Shown here: positions 34,291-45,855 of the stretch, piece by piece
Numbering within the stretch: position 1 is the first letter of the stretch
Layout: each line of letters begins with the position of its first letter
From: Punica granatum
Taxonomy: Eukaryota > Streptophyta > Magnoliopsida > Myrtales > Lythraceae
Length of the DNA stretch: 64,000 nt
NCBI RefSeq assembly: GCF_007655135.1
Contig: NC_045130.1
Coordinates: 32,484,605 to 32,548,604 of the forward strand
Direction: 5' to 3'
The notes under the pieces: generated by a model
Seen by the model: the letters and a program-made list of their open reading frames with translations, nothing else
What the model was told of the DNA's origin: nothing
Database searches by the model: none
Program-made: the position numbers and the translations under genes

Positions 34291-34372
34291 CATGACCGGA
34301 CACAGGTCCGATTTTCGGTCTGACCGGTTGAATCGCTCGGTCCGGTCCGGGTCTGATAACACTGCTAGAAAC

Positions 34373-35150
34373 AAATATTTCTCGAGATTGGATATCTTAA
34401 AGACACCATCCTCTTTTTCCATATGGGTATCCTACGAAAATGCATTTACGTGAACGTTCCTCGAACTTATCTCTATTTCGAGGTCGATGATGTGCGTAGC
34501 ATAATGAGCCGAATACCCGTAGATGTGAATAATCCGGTGTCTTATTAAACAACACTTCATAAGGAGATTTACCCAATAAAGCCGATGTCGGTGTGAGATT
34601 GATTAAGTATGCCGCTATAGAAATGCATTCACCCCAGAAGCGAGTAGAAAGCCCGACTTGAAAAAGTAGTGATCTGGCCACGTTGAGGATGTGGCGATGT
34701 TTTCTTTCTACTCGTCCATTCTACTGCGATGTATCTGAGCAAGATGTTTGATGAATTATTCCACTCCGAAGAAAGTACTCCCGTAATTCTTTGGAAAGGA
34801 ATTCCAATCCATTATCGCTTCGAATTATTTTGACAGATTTCTCAAATTGGTTCTTCACCAAGTTACAAAAACCAATCAATTTCTGCTTTGCCTCAGTTTT
34901 ATCACGCAATGGGTAAGGCCATACTACTCAACTGAAATCATCAACTATTGTCGGGAAATAATAAACGCCAGTAATCAATTTAACTCGATATGGACCCCAT
35001 AAGTCATAGTGAACCAATTGAAATAAATGGCTTGCTTTATTAAAACTGATAGGAAACGGAGATCGAGTCTGTTTTGCCCTATGGCAAATATCACAAACTT
35101 TGTTCCTACTTTTATGGGAATCATATGCAAGTCTCTTGGGCCACACTTGC
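34373..35150 (-). pseudogene. Copia integrase core and zinc-binding region (segment 1)
   Basis: CDICHRAKQTRSPFP, HYDLWGPYRV, VDDFS, KIIRSDNGLEFLSKELREYF, LSTRFWGECISIAAYLIN, LLGKSPYEVLF and CIFVGYPYGKRGW occur in order across several frames. In-frame stops and shifts occur near 34,690 and 34,920. Nothing upstream of the zinc motif survives. Confidence 0.88.
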
Positions 35151-36979
35151 CACGTAGGCGCTACGTCAGCATGGCCGTTAGATGTCGACGGAAAAGATAA
35201 TACCGGGATAGATTTGATGCAAAAAGTAAACCATAAGATAGATTTGACAAAAAAAACATATGATAGATTTGACAAAACGGGCAAATTATGTGCCATTTTA
35301 GGTAAATACCCTTTTTATTATATAGTCTTACTCAAGTTTTATACAATTTTGTCATAGTCATTTCGATACAAAATTTGTCGAACTTGTCGTTGATACCAAA
35401 TTAAGATTTATAAGTGCTTACCTATCTATTTATCTATCAAATTTTAATAGTTTTATTATGTTAAATAGGTAAATTTTATATATTCTTCGATTTATCTTGC
35501 ATCATACAATGATGAATAAGAACAATCTATCGAGAATAATCTTGTTAATGCGTTAGTTTACGCACACGATACTTTTAATGGGTTTCAAACATTTTTAACT
35601 GAATTTTAATTTACCAATGAGTTATGTAATTGAAAATATAATGTTTTATGAAGAAAATGAAAAATAAAGGTAAAATAATGGATTTTAGTGGAGGGATTGA
35701 ACATGTGACCAAAATCTCCAAGGATTAGCCCTCTGCCAAAGCCAATGGAACAGTCACCCAAAACCAATTGTTTTGTGCGCGTGGGAAAAATCTTGCCACT
35801 CGCCCCATAATTCTAAAATGGGACCTGTAATTATTTTTTAAATTAATTAATAATTTTTAACTATGGGTGATACCGCTCGGTGCTGCAAGTTAGAAATATT
35901 TTCTTCAATTTTCTAGTTTATCATAATAATTTGTATAATAAACCATTAGAATGTATAACTAAAACTAATAATAAAACTACATATTTGTAAAGGATTATGT
36001 ACTCTCCGTTGATAGCAAATACTCTAGACTTTCAAAAGACGGTATCAATTAATATTTCATATGGTATAAAAACTAACATTTCTCCCCGTTATATATACAA
36101 TGAGGGATAAGTATTATTATGGGCACATATTCAAGGTACATTTTAGTTGGATAGATGGTGGAACTCATTCATCATATATGTCCATATTTTCTTTTTAATT
36201 TTAAAATGTGAATGTTAGCTTAACTCAACTATATATATTTATTCATGTCATCATATATGATATCGTTTTCCTTTTTTATTTCATGGAATGTGTTTTGGGA
36301 AAAAATGAGAAAAACTTGTACATCATGGAGCAAATAACATGTCCTTATTTTTTGATGAATAACTTGTCCAGCCATAATGATTTGATCATTTGACTCATTG
36401 TGTTAATTGGGTTACGCTGCTACCTTATCGGACCAAATTAAAAAATACTGGACCAAAAAGGAAATTTTTTTCAGAAAAGGAGAAGGAAAAGATTCACACT
36501 CGTAAACTAAAATTAAAAAACATATATTTTAATTTATATATCTAGTATTTTTAATAGAGATTTTCTTCTGAATTTTTAAATAAAAGTTGAGAAAAAGTAT
36601 TTTTTAGAATCAAGTGGTCCATTATAACCATCGGATCATTGGTTTACCTCGTTAATGAATTACATGGTACATTAGCAGGATCAAATTTCAAAACACTTAA
36701 TAAATAGGTAAAATTAAAAAAAATGGAAATTGTAAAAATTACAAGTTAAAAAAAGAAGAAGAAAAGAAATCCCCCCTCGCCCTTGGTCCGACTGACCATA
36801 ATTTACTATAGTGTATGTAAAACAAAATCTATAAAATAAAATCTATAATATAATATAATAGTTATAATATCGATGACAGAGGCGGAAAATAGCCCAACAG
36901 ACGATGAATGAAGAACGAACAAGCCTTGCTAAAACAACCTGAAAATCAGCAGGAGCCACAGGGTACAACTTATTTGAGG

Positions 36980-37510
36980 GTTTTTTTTTTCAATTTAGTA
37001 TCTGAAAACTCGATGGACTTTGACTAATCCCGTCTAATTTGGATTGGTCCACCAAAGAATAAAACACTTCTGACATGAATTTTTTATTTTTTTATTTTTT
37101 TCCTCTGAATTTCTTCTTTTTTATGGTGGACAACAGTGATGGTAATATTATTGTCCCCACTACGCTTCTCGTTTTCAATCGCAAATATATCAGACGAACT
37201 AAACAACTAGCGGAAGCACTGTCCCTCGTCAGTGTAGTACCACCAGGGACTTAGTATAGTTCACCGAAACCAGAGATGACACAGGCCCAAGTCAAAGAGC
37301 TCACTCTAGCATATGTCCCGGGGGGATTCGAACTCGAGACCTGGGGGGTCTCTAAACCATATGAGAGTAAGCTTGGAACCACTCGGACATCACCTGTGAT
37401 GTTAAACTGAATCCTTAAAACTGAATGGATTTTCTCCATTCATATAACTTAAACCAGAATCATTGCTTAAGAAAAATAAGTGTGAAATCATATGAATAAA
37501 CTCATGTTAA
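36980..37510 (-). mobile_element. SINE (same family as beta-xylosidase intron 3), split by another SINE
   Basis: Flanked by 10-bp duplications 'ttatttgagg' (36,970-36,979 and 37,511-37,520). It begins with a T-run (minus-strand poly(A)). Left part 'actcgatggactttgactaa' and right part 'attttctccattcatataac' match the family at 19,762. The middle (about 37,085-37,415) is a different inserted element. Confidence 0.75.
37124..37411 (-). mobile_element. tRNA-derived SINE nested inside the preceding SINE
   Basis: On the minus strand it reads 'gatgtccgagtggttccaag' and, about 35 bp later, 'ggtctcgagttcgaatcccc': clear A and B boxes of a Ser/Leu-type tRNA. It ends 'ccaccataaaaaag' into an A-rich tail. 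Exact borders with the host SINE are uncertain. Confidence 0.8.
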
Positions 37511-38335
37511 TTATTTGAGGCTTTTTTTCGATTACAACAGTAAATCTAGTATAATAAAATTTATCTGAGATTTTTAACCTTACCATTTAATGCACGTCAA
37601 TAGCTATACAATTTCCGAATCCAATTTTTGTTAATGTAAATTTTGCTATACACGTTTGATATGGACAAGAAAAAATAGTTAACTAATCTATATATAATAT
37701 ATAATGGGAGGAATATTCAACGGATTCTATCATTTGGAATTCAATGTTTCTTATATGCTTGACACATTGTTTGATGCGGTTGAAGAAGTGGCAAATCGGT
37801 ACCTCGAGAAAAATAGGTTCTGATGACCCTGTTTCGAGGGAAACAGCCTCAGGAGCACAACTCAGGCCTTCGGCCGTGAAAAGACGAGATTTAAGGCGAA
37901 TTTCATCATTTAGGGCCTCAAACGGGCATTTTTATGTTATTATGACGTTTTTGCAATTTTAGGAAAAGTTTATGTCTTTTGTGTAATTTAGATGTTTTAA
38001 TTCATATTTAAACTTTGTAAAACTCTAGGGTTAAGACAATTGATGTTTTTTTTAATAAAGTTTGAGAGCTACCGTACTCTTTCGCCTATTCTCAAATTTG
38101 TTTCGAGTTGGATGCCTATTCTCTGGTATTCGTATAATCAATAGGTTATAAAATGTTGTTTTCCAGTATTTCTACGCGAATCAACACATTGCAATTAATC
38201 CGTTGCGTCATTGTTTCACCAGATTATGCTATGTTTCGACCTCTGTTATGTATCAAACAAGTGGCTTTTGAGACTTCTCATATTCTTCACACGTCAATAT
38301 ACTAATAAATTATAAATCACACTCTCCACGAATCG

Positions 38336-39501
38336 CTTCACCAGATTCCAGGCTATGGAAAGCTATTGCTGGAACTTGGAATTTGGTTCGCAAACGCACT
38401 GGCTGGAGTATTGAAGATGGAGTTTGGGCTCGATTTTGGTCTTAATCGTGGATCCCTGGGTCTCCACTACTTTCGATAACATCAGCTGGAGCCATATCTG
38501 ATGGTTTGGAAATCTCTCGGTCTCTCATTTCACTACGGATCGTGATTCAAGGGACTGGTCTCAGATAATATTCTACTTTGGTTGATAATTGTACTCTGCC
38601 CAAAAATTGCTTCTATTCAGCCTCCTCCTCAAGCTGGCTGTGACTCTGTGATGAGATGTACTGGAGGCTTGCTCCTCCTTCTGGGGAGTACTCAGTTAGT
38701 TCAGTTTATGATCTTCTGACGTCTCATCTTCGCCGTCCGGTGGATCCTCTTTGGAAATTTATATGGTTGTGGGATGATACCAGCAAATTCGCAGTTTCCT
38801 TTGGCTTGCACATGATTGTTTGTTGACCGACGACCAACATATGCGTCGAAGGATTGTGGATTCAAGTTTATATCCTCTTTGCCATCGTTCTCCCGAAACG
38901 GCGATTCATGTGCTTCGCGACCGTGACATCGCTCGGGCAACCTGGGAGAGAATTCTTCCATCATCGGTATCTTCTTTCTTATCTATGCCCCTTTCTACTT
39001 GGCTTCCATCAAATCTGCGGCCAAGTCCTCAATTCGTGTGTAATATGGGTTGGTCTTTTATCTTTGTTGTTGCTTGTTGGTTTTTATGAACTTGGAGAAA
39101 TATGACCTTATTTGAGGAGGTTTTTTCACGACCTATATATGGACACATCACTTGTTATCTTTCCTTCCGTGAATGACTTTTCCCGTGCAAGGAAGTCGGC
39201 TGCTAAGGTTTCTGCGGCGCCGGTTCGGACATGGAAGAATACCCAGTGGACTAAACCAAGGGAGAGATGGGTCAAGTTGAACACAGATGGTTCCTTTAGA
39301 GGCAATCCTGGGCTGCAGGTGCGCTTGATTAGAGATCACAACGGTAATTGGACTAGCGGCTTCTCTCATAATATTGGTATTGCTTCATCTGTTACGGCTG
39401 AACTTTCTGGTCGTGCTTCAGGATTAGAGCCAACATGGTCACTCAGATTTAGACGAACTATTCTGGAGGTAGATTCAGAAATTGTTAAGGAGATGATTTG
39501 A
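38336..39501 (+). pseudogene. LINE ORF2 C-terminal pseudogene: zf-RVT and RNase H
   Basis: Shifting frames give CLLTDDQHMRRRIVDSSLYP, PLCHRSPETAIHVLRD (HxxxH/CxxxH-type zf-RVT), WVKLNTDGSFRGNPG (RNase H strand with the catalytic Asp), VRLIRDHNGNWTSGF and ILEVDSEIVKEMI. The glycine-rich stretch after NPG is deleted. Several stops and frameshifts; not functional. Confidence 0.82.
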
Positions 39502-39744
39502 ATCTGGCAGTTTTCTTCCGTTGTTCCGTGGCCTCCTTTATATATATAGAGGGAGGGTAACATTTGGGCAGACTAGTTCGCCAGGCGGGCCTCTTGTTTC
39601 CTTTGGGTCTTCATATTTTTTATATTATTCCTAACGTCTAAGGTATTTTTGTTAGGTGATATCGTTGGGATTTCCATCCCATGTTTATGCACTATTTAAT
39701 TTAATTCTAATGGCATTCACCCCTATTTCACCGAAAAAAAAATT
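38336..39744 (+). mobile_element. LINE (L1-type) 3' remnant
   Basis: 5'-truncated non-LTR element. It carries the zinc-binding RT-associated domain (YPLCHRSPETAIHVLRDRDIA, ATWERILP) and an RNase H-like domain, and ends 'cctatttcaccg' followed by nine A (39,736-39,744). No target duplication was identified. Confidence 0.8.
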
Positions 39745-40556
39745 ATATATGCAGATTATAGTTAGATCTACAATTTCTATCACTATAGATCACTAGATGA
39801 AGGCCCGCTCGTTATTAAAAAGATGGTTAACCACTTATGGCATAACCTTATAGACGATATAAAATGTTCATGATTAACAAAGTTTTGTCCATAATTACAT
39901 TAGCGGAGTTTATCTATAAGGAAGTTGTTACATAAATTTTTTATTTGTGATATTATATTTAGTTATGGTTTACTTTTTGTTAATTCTACTTCAATTAAAG
40001 CTCTTTTAGTTCTCATATAGGTTAATGATGTGCTACACAAAATAATTAACTGAATATTTTTGGGCTTTCAAAAACATTAGATTTCCATAATCATAGTTTA
40101 TCAAAGTTTGTGCTTTGTTCTTGTGAAGAAGTTAAGAACCTATAAATAATTTTTTTTTAGTTTTAGTCTTAACACTATAATAGATGTATTTCCATCTTCT
40201 ATAACTGAACCTCTAGAGTTCCACGAATGATGTGGCTTAATACTACGCTCTTTTTTGCATTGTGATTAGTGACAACTTCAAAAGTTACTCAATCATGAGC
40301 TATTTACGTCCTACGAGGTATTGTTTGGTGCTTCTTTTTTACTTTTATAATTATATATATAGAGGCATATAAATGCTTTTAATCGATATTAATTACATCT
40401 ACAAATGCTTGAAATTTACAAGCATATAACTTTGTGCTTTGGATTGCAATAAAATTCTAAAAATTGAATCAAAATTGTTATTCCTCACATTGCTAAACGA
40501 CCATTTTAATCCGCGGCCATGTGGCGGGCATTTTCCTAATTTGTTTTAATTGAAAA
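39745..40556. other. Intergenic, AT-rich, no gene recognised
   Basis: Lies between the LINE remnant and the 3' end of beta-xylosidase B and should include that gene's 3' UTR. Nothing else is recognised. Confidence 0.5.
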
Positions 40557-43500
40557 CTAATCATCATAGTTGATGACGACAGGGAAGGACAAGCCCCTAT
40601 CTCCAATTATGATGGAGTGAGTGCCCGAAGGGAGAAGTTTATAACCGCGGTCATCCACAAGACCTAAGGCAGCGCAAGCGTTGATCCGAAAATTGACCTT
40701 CGATTTGTCTCCAGCCTTGACGAACACCGTCTTGAAACCGATAACTTGCTTGATATGGGTCCTCGCGACTCCGCTCGGAGGCTGGGAGTAGACGATTACG
40801 ACCTCGGTGCCGTCCATCTTGCCGACATTCACGACCTCCACTTCGAATTCTAAGTCCTGGTCACATTTCAAATCATCGATTAGGATTGCAGGGCAAGCAG
40901 GGATGTAGCTGGCCTCATTGTACCTAAGGCTCTGGCAGTGTTGGAATTTGTCCAGCTTGATGTCGATGGAAGGCCTTGCATGGGTTAGCATGTATTCGAA
41001 GATTGTGTAGCTGAGACCGTGCCCGAAGGGATAGACGACAGAGCCACTGTAGAATTTGTACGTGCGACCCGGGAAACCTGTATCAATGACCGGTCTCAAC
41101 GACATTGATGTCATTGGTAGCATGTCTACGTAATTGGCCTTGTACCATGTCAATGGCAACCTTCCTCCTGAAAATTTAATTAACTGATTAGGGAAATTGG
41201 TCAAAAATGAAATTAAGGATCAATTTGTATGTTCAATTTACCTGGATTATGTTTTCCGAATATGACGTCGGCAATGGCACGGCCACCTTCCTGTCCAGGA
41301 TAACTAGCCCACAGTATGGCCTTGATCTTAGGGTTATTCTCAGCAAAAGAGATGTCCACACCGCCACCAGACATGATCACGAGAATCACCGGTCCTCGCG
41401 AGGTCTCGGCGACTTGTTGAATAAGTTGAGTCTGATAGCCTGGCAGAAGAAGATCCTCTCTGTCTAGACCCTCAGCCTCGACGGATAAATCTAAGCCCGC
41501 GACGATGATGGTCGCGTCCGCCTCCTTGGCAGCTCTCACAGCGGGCCATATGAGGCTCTCATTCTTGCAAGTGACATCGCAGCCTATTCGGTATATTACC
41601 TTAGCATATTTTGAAAAGCCTTCAATCGCAGTAACATAACGGCATGGAATACCTTAATTGAAGAACACAAAATCGCAGGAATCAGTAGAATATTCGTTTG
41701 AGAGCTAGCTCATGCTCCAAGAAAGCCACCATTGAGTGATTGAATCAAATGGATCATAGTCGTACCTGCATAATTTCCGATCATCGGAGCAGTAGCATTT
41801 GCATGAGGTCCGACCACGGCAATTTTTCGTATCTTGTTGATGCTGAGAGGCAACGTGTTGTTGTTCTTCAGAAGAACGATTCCCTCCCTAGCCGCCTGCG
41901 CTGCAAGCTCGAGGTTCCCGTCAGTACAGATATCATCCTTCCCGAGCTTGTCATAAGCACGGTTTCCATCAAAGTAGCCGAGCCTCATAAGCACAATGTA
42001 CAAGTACTCGAGGGCGGTGTCAATGTCCTTCACCTGAACCTTCCCTTGCTCCACGGCATTAGCCGTGAAATTCGGGTAAAACTCTCCACAGTCCAAATCC
42101 AAACCTACACATACAAATAGCGACCGATTCACTAAAAATCGTTCCATGAACTTACTATATAAACACTCGATAGCAACATTGCGTATTCACCTGCTTTCAA
42201 GGTTCTTGCCACTGCGTCCTCTTTCGTATCATGAAGATACTTGTGATTATCCACCATTACTTTGATCGAGTCACAGTCTGAAACAATATACCTGAGACAA
42301 CAATACAATTGAACCATCATCCAAAGAGTTTTTTTTTTTTTAAGTATGTACCATGATATCTGAAAATTCAGTGGATCTCGATTAATTCAGTTCGAGCTGA
42401 ATCACCCCACGAAATGGTAAAACTCTCTCAGTGTAAATTTTCTCCATTTACATGACTCGAATTTCAGACATTGTTTAAGAGAAACAAGAATTGAACCACT
42501 TAAATCAACTCAAGTTAAAAATTTTTAACCCAATAAATTTGGGTTTTCATTTTTATTTTTCTACAAATTGAAATCGTGCAAAAATAAATAATTATTACCC
42601 ATGAAGATTCCACTCTCCTCTAATGGTATCTTTCAGAATCTTGGAATCAGCACAGGTTGGGATTCCGTTCGCACGGTTGTAAGAGCACATCACACTGCTG
42701 ACGTCACCATCTCTTACGCACATTTCGAACGGTTTAAGGAATGTCTCTAGCATGTCTTGCTCAGTGACCTAATTCCAAGTGACAAGGAAATCAAATATCA
42801 GCAAATTTCCAAAAACATATCATGGGCAAATTTTCTTTGAAAGACCATATGTACTTACCCTCGCATCGAAATGGAACCGATCGACCCCCAGCCACTTTTC
42901 GACATCATAGGCAGCGTAGTGCTTGCAACATGCGGAGACCTTGAGGGGGCGTTCGTCCAAGTTGGACATGGATTCGGCTTCCTCCACGTCCTGGAGTCCT
43001 CGGACATAGTTCACGGCATACCTGCCAGCGACAAAAGGATCCTCCCCAGGGGTCTCAAGGGCACGTCCCCATCTTGGGTCTCTTACCACGTTGATGTTTG
43101 GGCTCCAAAAGGTTAATCCTGCATGGCCAAGGTTGTACATTGCCCTCGCTTCAGTAGAAACAACCTTATGACAGCAAAACAAAATGTAAATTTGTGTTAA
43201 TTTATCCCAAAAGAAAACTGCTGTAATTCATGCATGTAATCTTCTACGTAATATGCATCAGTAACGGCGGAACGCAGTGACCTTAGAAATTGATATATGA
43301 ACTTTTCCGGACCGTAAATGAACTAAGAGATGTTCATCGTGAAATCTCATGACACCTGCAACATGTCGTTTTGAGATTTCACAGTGAACATGGGTGCCGG
43401 AAATAATTGTAAATATATTTAATTTATTAATAGATATCATGTGAATAATATTTTCTCCAAGCTAATGAAATTATATATGACAATATATTCATACATAAAT

Positions 43501-43994
43501 ATGGAAAAACAAAAGCTAGGGTCGTTGTACGTATGCACCTGCCCGATGTTTTTCCATAGGGACTCGTTGAAAGATGCGGCCAATAGGATTACGGTGGGAA
43601 AGCTAGTCGCCCCGGGAACAACGTCGTCAAAGAACGCGCCCCGGACATTGGCCACACCATGCAGGGCCTCAGACCACCACTCGTACTTAGGCAGGCCGAG
43701 CCTCGGGACACCATAAGCCTTGTTTCCGAGCTGACGGACCTTCTCGGCCAGCGTCATGCGCCTGACCAAGTCCTTCACCCTCGTACTATAGGACAGTGAG
43801 GAGTCGCAGAACAAGAACTTCGACATCTTTAGTCCCAAATGTTCGTACCTCTTGGGATGGCAAATGTAGGTAAAGTTCTTCCAGTGTTTCATGGCATGCT
43901 CCGAGCTCGAAAGAACTTCGGCATGACCATCATAAACTAGAAGGAATGCAGTGAAGGAAACTGAAATGAGGATGACGAGGGGAAAATTAACCAT
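40557..43994 (-). CDS. Beta-D-xylosidase / alpha-arabinofuranosidase, GH3 (copy B)
   Basis: Paralogue of the gene at 17,992-21,934, with the same seven-exon structure. Exons: 43994-43539, 43164-42859, 42768-42599, 42291-42191, 42104-41766, 41652-41242 and 41167-40557, totalling 2394 nt (797 aa). Exons 2-7 have exactly the same lengths as in copy A (306, 170, 101, 339, 411, 611); only exon 1 differs (456 versus 471 nt). It has a signal peptide, [23 protein letters not shown] and [10 protein letters not shown], so the catalytic regions are intact. A few substitutions separate the proteins (for example YQANY versus YKANY near the start of exon 7). Intron 1 is 374 bp against 862 bp in copy A because the long-TIR element is absent. 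It acts in the apoplast on xylan/arabinan side chains by family inference. Confidence 0.94.
42330..42522 (-). mobile_element. tRNA-derived SINE in intron 3 of beta-xylosidase B
   Basis: Orthologous in position to 19,762-19,955: a T-run followed by 'atctcgattaattcagttcg' and 'catgactcgaatttcag'. Its presence at the same site in both copies shows that it inserted before the duplication. Confidence 0.78.
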
Positions 43995-45369
43995 GTTTAT
44001 GAATATTATTTGGACTAGATCATACTATAATTCCCTTAGTCGATGACTATATAATAGGTTGAGGAATGGTTTAGTCGTAAATATATCTTTAATCCTGATC
44101 ATGATTAGAATGAATTACATTTGGATAATACTATTGTGTCAATGTTATCCAGGTATGGATTTGGTTGGATTTAATATGCTAACTTCACAGGCGTCTAATT
44201 AACTTGGTAAGTATAAGAATTAATGATGTAGCCATATATTGAGATGTTGGACTTCTAACTCTATCCATACTATCCTAAACGAATTAGTACTATTTATTCT
44301 TTTCGATTACAAGGGAAGCTCATGAAACTATTATAAAAGAAAAATATAAATCATAATATCAAATAAAGCAGCAAGGTGATCCTATTTGAGTATCAAACCT
44401 TAAATCTCTTGATTGTCAAGTGAGAGCGTACATCACTGCACCGCATCCTCTTCTATAACTGTTTGTTTTTTATTTGTTTATATTTTGGTAAAGTGATGCT
44501 TCATTTTTTTTATGGGTAATAAGAATTTTATTAATAATAAAATTTAGATAGCATTGTTACAAGGGAATCCCTCGATTAATCAAAGAGGATCGAGTTCTAA
44601 CTTGAACCCATATTGACAGAGATTATGGGCTTGGGTGTTGAGGGATCAAGAGACCCAAGTACAACGGAAATCTAACATAAGGGAAAAGAGATACTTACGT
44701 GACATTTGATAATAAAGTTAATTCCACTCCATTTTAAATATTAATGTATATATTTAACTGAGATTGTAATGATAATTATATAAAGTATGTGAAAAATTCT
44801 TATTAAATTGGTGAAAATGATAAAAAAAATTATGATTATATTATTAAATTGATGGAAGAATGAAATGAAACGAGAGAATTTATTATTAAAAAATTAATTG
44901 TAACAGTGATTAGAATGAAATATGTGTGAAAATTTAATGTTAAAAAATAAAAAAAATATATAAAATAGTAATAATTATGTTATTAAATTAAAAAAAAACG
45001 GAATATGGAAGCCAAGCAGAGCCGGGCTCGAGGCAATTCGATCCTAAGCATCCTAGCTACCTCGGCGCCCGACCAGATCATCGGCCTATTCTAAGGTGGT
45101 CGGAATCGAACTACCCCAGCCAAAGTCTGGTGGTTGAAGCGGACAGGGGATGTTTTAAAAGAACGATACAAACAAAGCTCCGGGGTCTTTTCCGTATTTT
45201 CGAAGGAAAAAAAATTGCAACAACGGGCAAGAGAATTTGAAATGGGGGGCACAGCTTTCGACGTGAGCATGGGGAAGAAGTGAGTGCCGCCGTACTGTCA
45301 GAGAGATCTCTCATCTCTTCCTCTGAGGCTGAGATCCCAAACTTCAGCCAGACGAAGACCCAGAAGAAG
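43995..45369. other. Upstream of beta-xylosidase B; repeats; no other gene
   Basis: 43,995-44,430 is homologous to the region upstream of copy A (21,935-22,200 and 23,790-24,270). About 44,510-44,690 looks like a retroelement fragment. 44,690-45,005 resembles the AT-rich MITE family. 45,010-45,100 is unremarkable. Confidence 0.5.
44690..45005. mobile_element. Diverged MITE-like element (AT-rich family)
   Basis: Shares 'gattgtaatgat', 'gagagaatttattatta' and 'taataattatgtt' with the copies at 3466 and 11,790. Diverged, with approximate ends. Confidence 0.45.
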
Positions 45370-45855
45370 ATGGGAAACAAGAACGCTCCTCCTTCAACCA
45401 TACAGCCCCTTCTCCTCCTCCTGCTCATCCTGTGTTCTGTCACGCCCTTCTCCGTCGCCGGAGCAGGCCGCGGACGGAGGCAGCTTGGTTTCTTCTACAC
45501 GCGGACCCGAGGGAGGTGCACTCCCCAGTACTGGAGCGGCATCAGGGAGCACTGGCCCAGGATGGTCCCGCCCGCATCGACCGTGTGGAAGGCGTTCGGG
45601 TCGAGGGCGGTGGAGCTGCGCTACGGATCTGGCCTGACCCTGCTGGAATCGACGGTAGGTGACAGCGGGGAAGGGGACTCATTCCGGAGGCTGCTGAAGC
45701 AGGGGACCGCTGCACTGCTCAACTCCTACGGTCGGAAGGGGTACCCCTACAGGGCTTGGGAGGTGAAGAGTCTAGTCATACAGGCCACCGTGTCGGCGGA
45801 GGCCGCTGCCGCTCAAGCTCGGGTTTTTGCCGCTGCCAATGAAGCCTGTGATTAG
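45370..45855 (+). CDS. Small secreted plant protein, function unknown
   Basis: Single exon, 161 aa. I chose the ATG at 45,370 because a hydrophobic signal peptide (residues about 13-30, PSTIQPLLLLLLILCSVTPF) then starts at the right distance; an in-frame ATG at 45,280 would add 30 residues of charged sequence ahead of it. The mature part is basic (GRGRRQ), then GRCTPQYWSG, WPRMVPPASTVWKAFGSRA, LTLLEST, LLKQGTAALLNSYGRKGYPY, AWEVKSLVIQATVSAEAAAA and ANEACD at the C-terminus. It has two cysteines after the signal peptide (in GRCTPQ and NEACD), which could pair. Codon use is GC-rich, unlike the flanks, supporting a real gene. The motifs look like a conserved plant family, but I do not know a function. 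Confidence 0.75.
   Translation: MGNKNAPPSTIQPLLLLLLILCSVTPFSVAGAGRGRRQLGFFYTRTRGRCTPQYWSGIREHWPRMVPPASTVWKAFGSRAVELRYGSGLTLLESTVGDSGEGDSFRRLLKQGTAALLNSYGRKGYPYRAWEVKSLVIQATVSAEAAAAQARVFAAANEACD

Larger units (their letters stand above)
32946..34364 (+). mobile_element. Non-autonomous hAT-like element carrying a captured gene (Pack-type)
   Basis: 1419 bp, flanked by identical 8-bp duplications 'ctagaaac' (32,938-32,945 and 34,365-34,372), the hAT signature. The left end is CAGTGTTATCAGA, and the reverse complement of the right end is also CAGTGTTATCAGA; both continue with CGGACCGGAC after two bases, so the TIR is about 26 bp. Subterminal regions are rich in ACCGGT/GACCGG words. There is no transposase. 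The interior contains a MITE and a fragment of an LC8 dynein light chain gene. The insertion splits the Copia integrase between REIFVS and RDVQFYED. Confidence 0.93.
28680..35150 (-). mobile_element. Ty1-Copia retrotransposon, 5'-truncated and broken by insertions
   Basis: Read on the minus strand it has the GAG-pre-integrase zinc motif (CDICHRAKQTRSPF), integrase core (IIRSDNGLEF), RT and RNase H. A polypurine tract 'ttgaggggag' and a 3' LTR beginning at 28,919 ('tattacagg') follow; the LTR extends to about 28,680. Gag and protease are missing beyond about 35,150, where unrelated sequence begins. Two elements interrupt it: a solo LTR at 29,509-31,227 (in the RNase H/RT region) and a hAT-like element at 32,946-34,364 (in the integrase). 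It is related to, but distinct from, the plus-strand element at 26 kb. Confidence 0.85.
35151..38335. other. Intergenic repeats, no gene recognised
   Basis: The Copia element ends into unrelated sequence with 'cacgtaggcgctacgtcagc'. A possible tRNA-related piece lies at about 35,695-35,770 (minus strand 'ggctttggcagagg' and 'acatgttcaatcc'). Nested SINEs lie at 36,980-37,510. Around 37,740-38,160 there is a moderate-GC stretch that resembles part of an LTR but cannot be assigned. Confidence 0.5.

Noticed and set aside
37744..37962. A 72-residue frame in a moderate-GC stretch
   Set aside because: No recognisable domain; the region looks like part of an LTR, but no ends or duplications were found.
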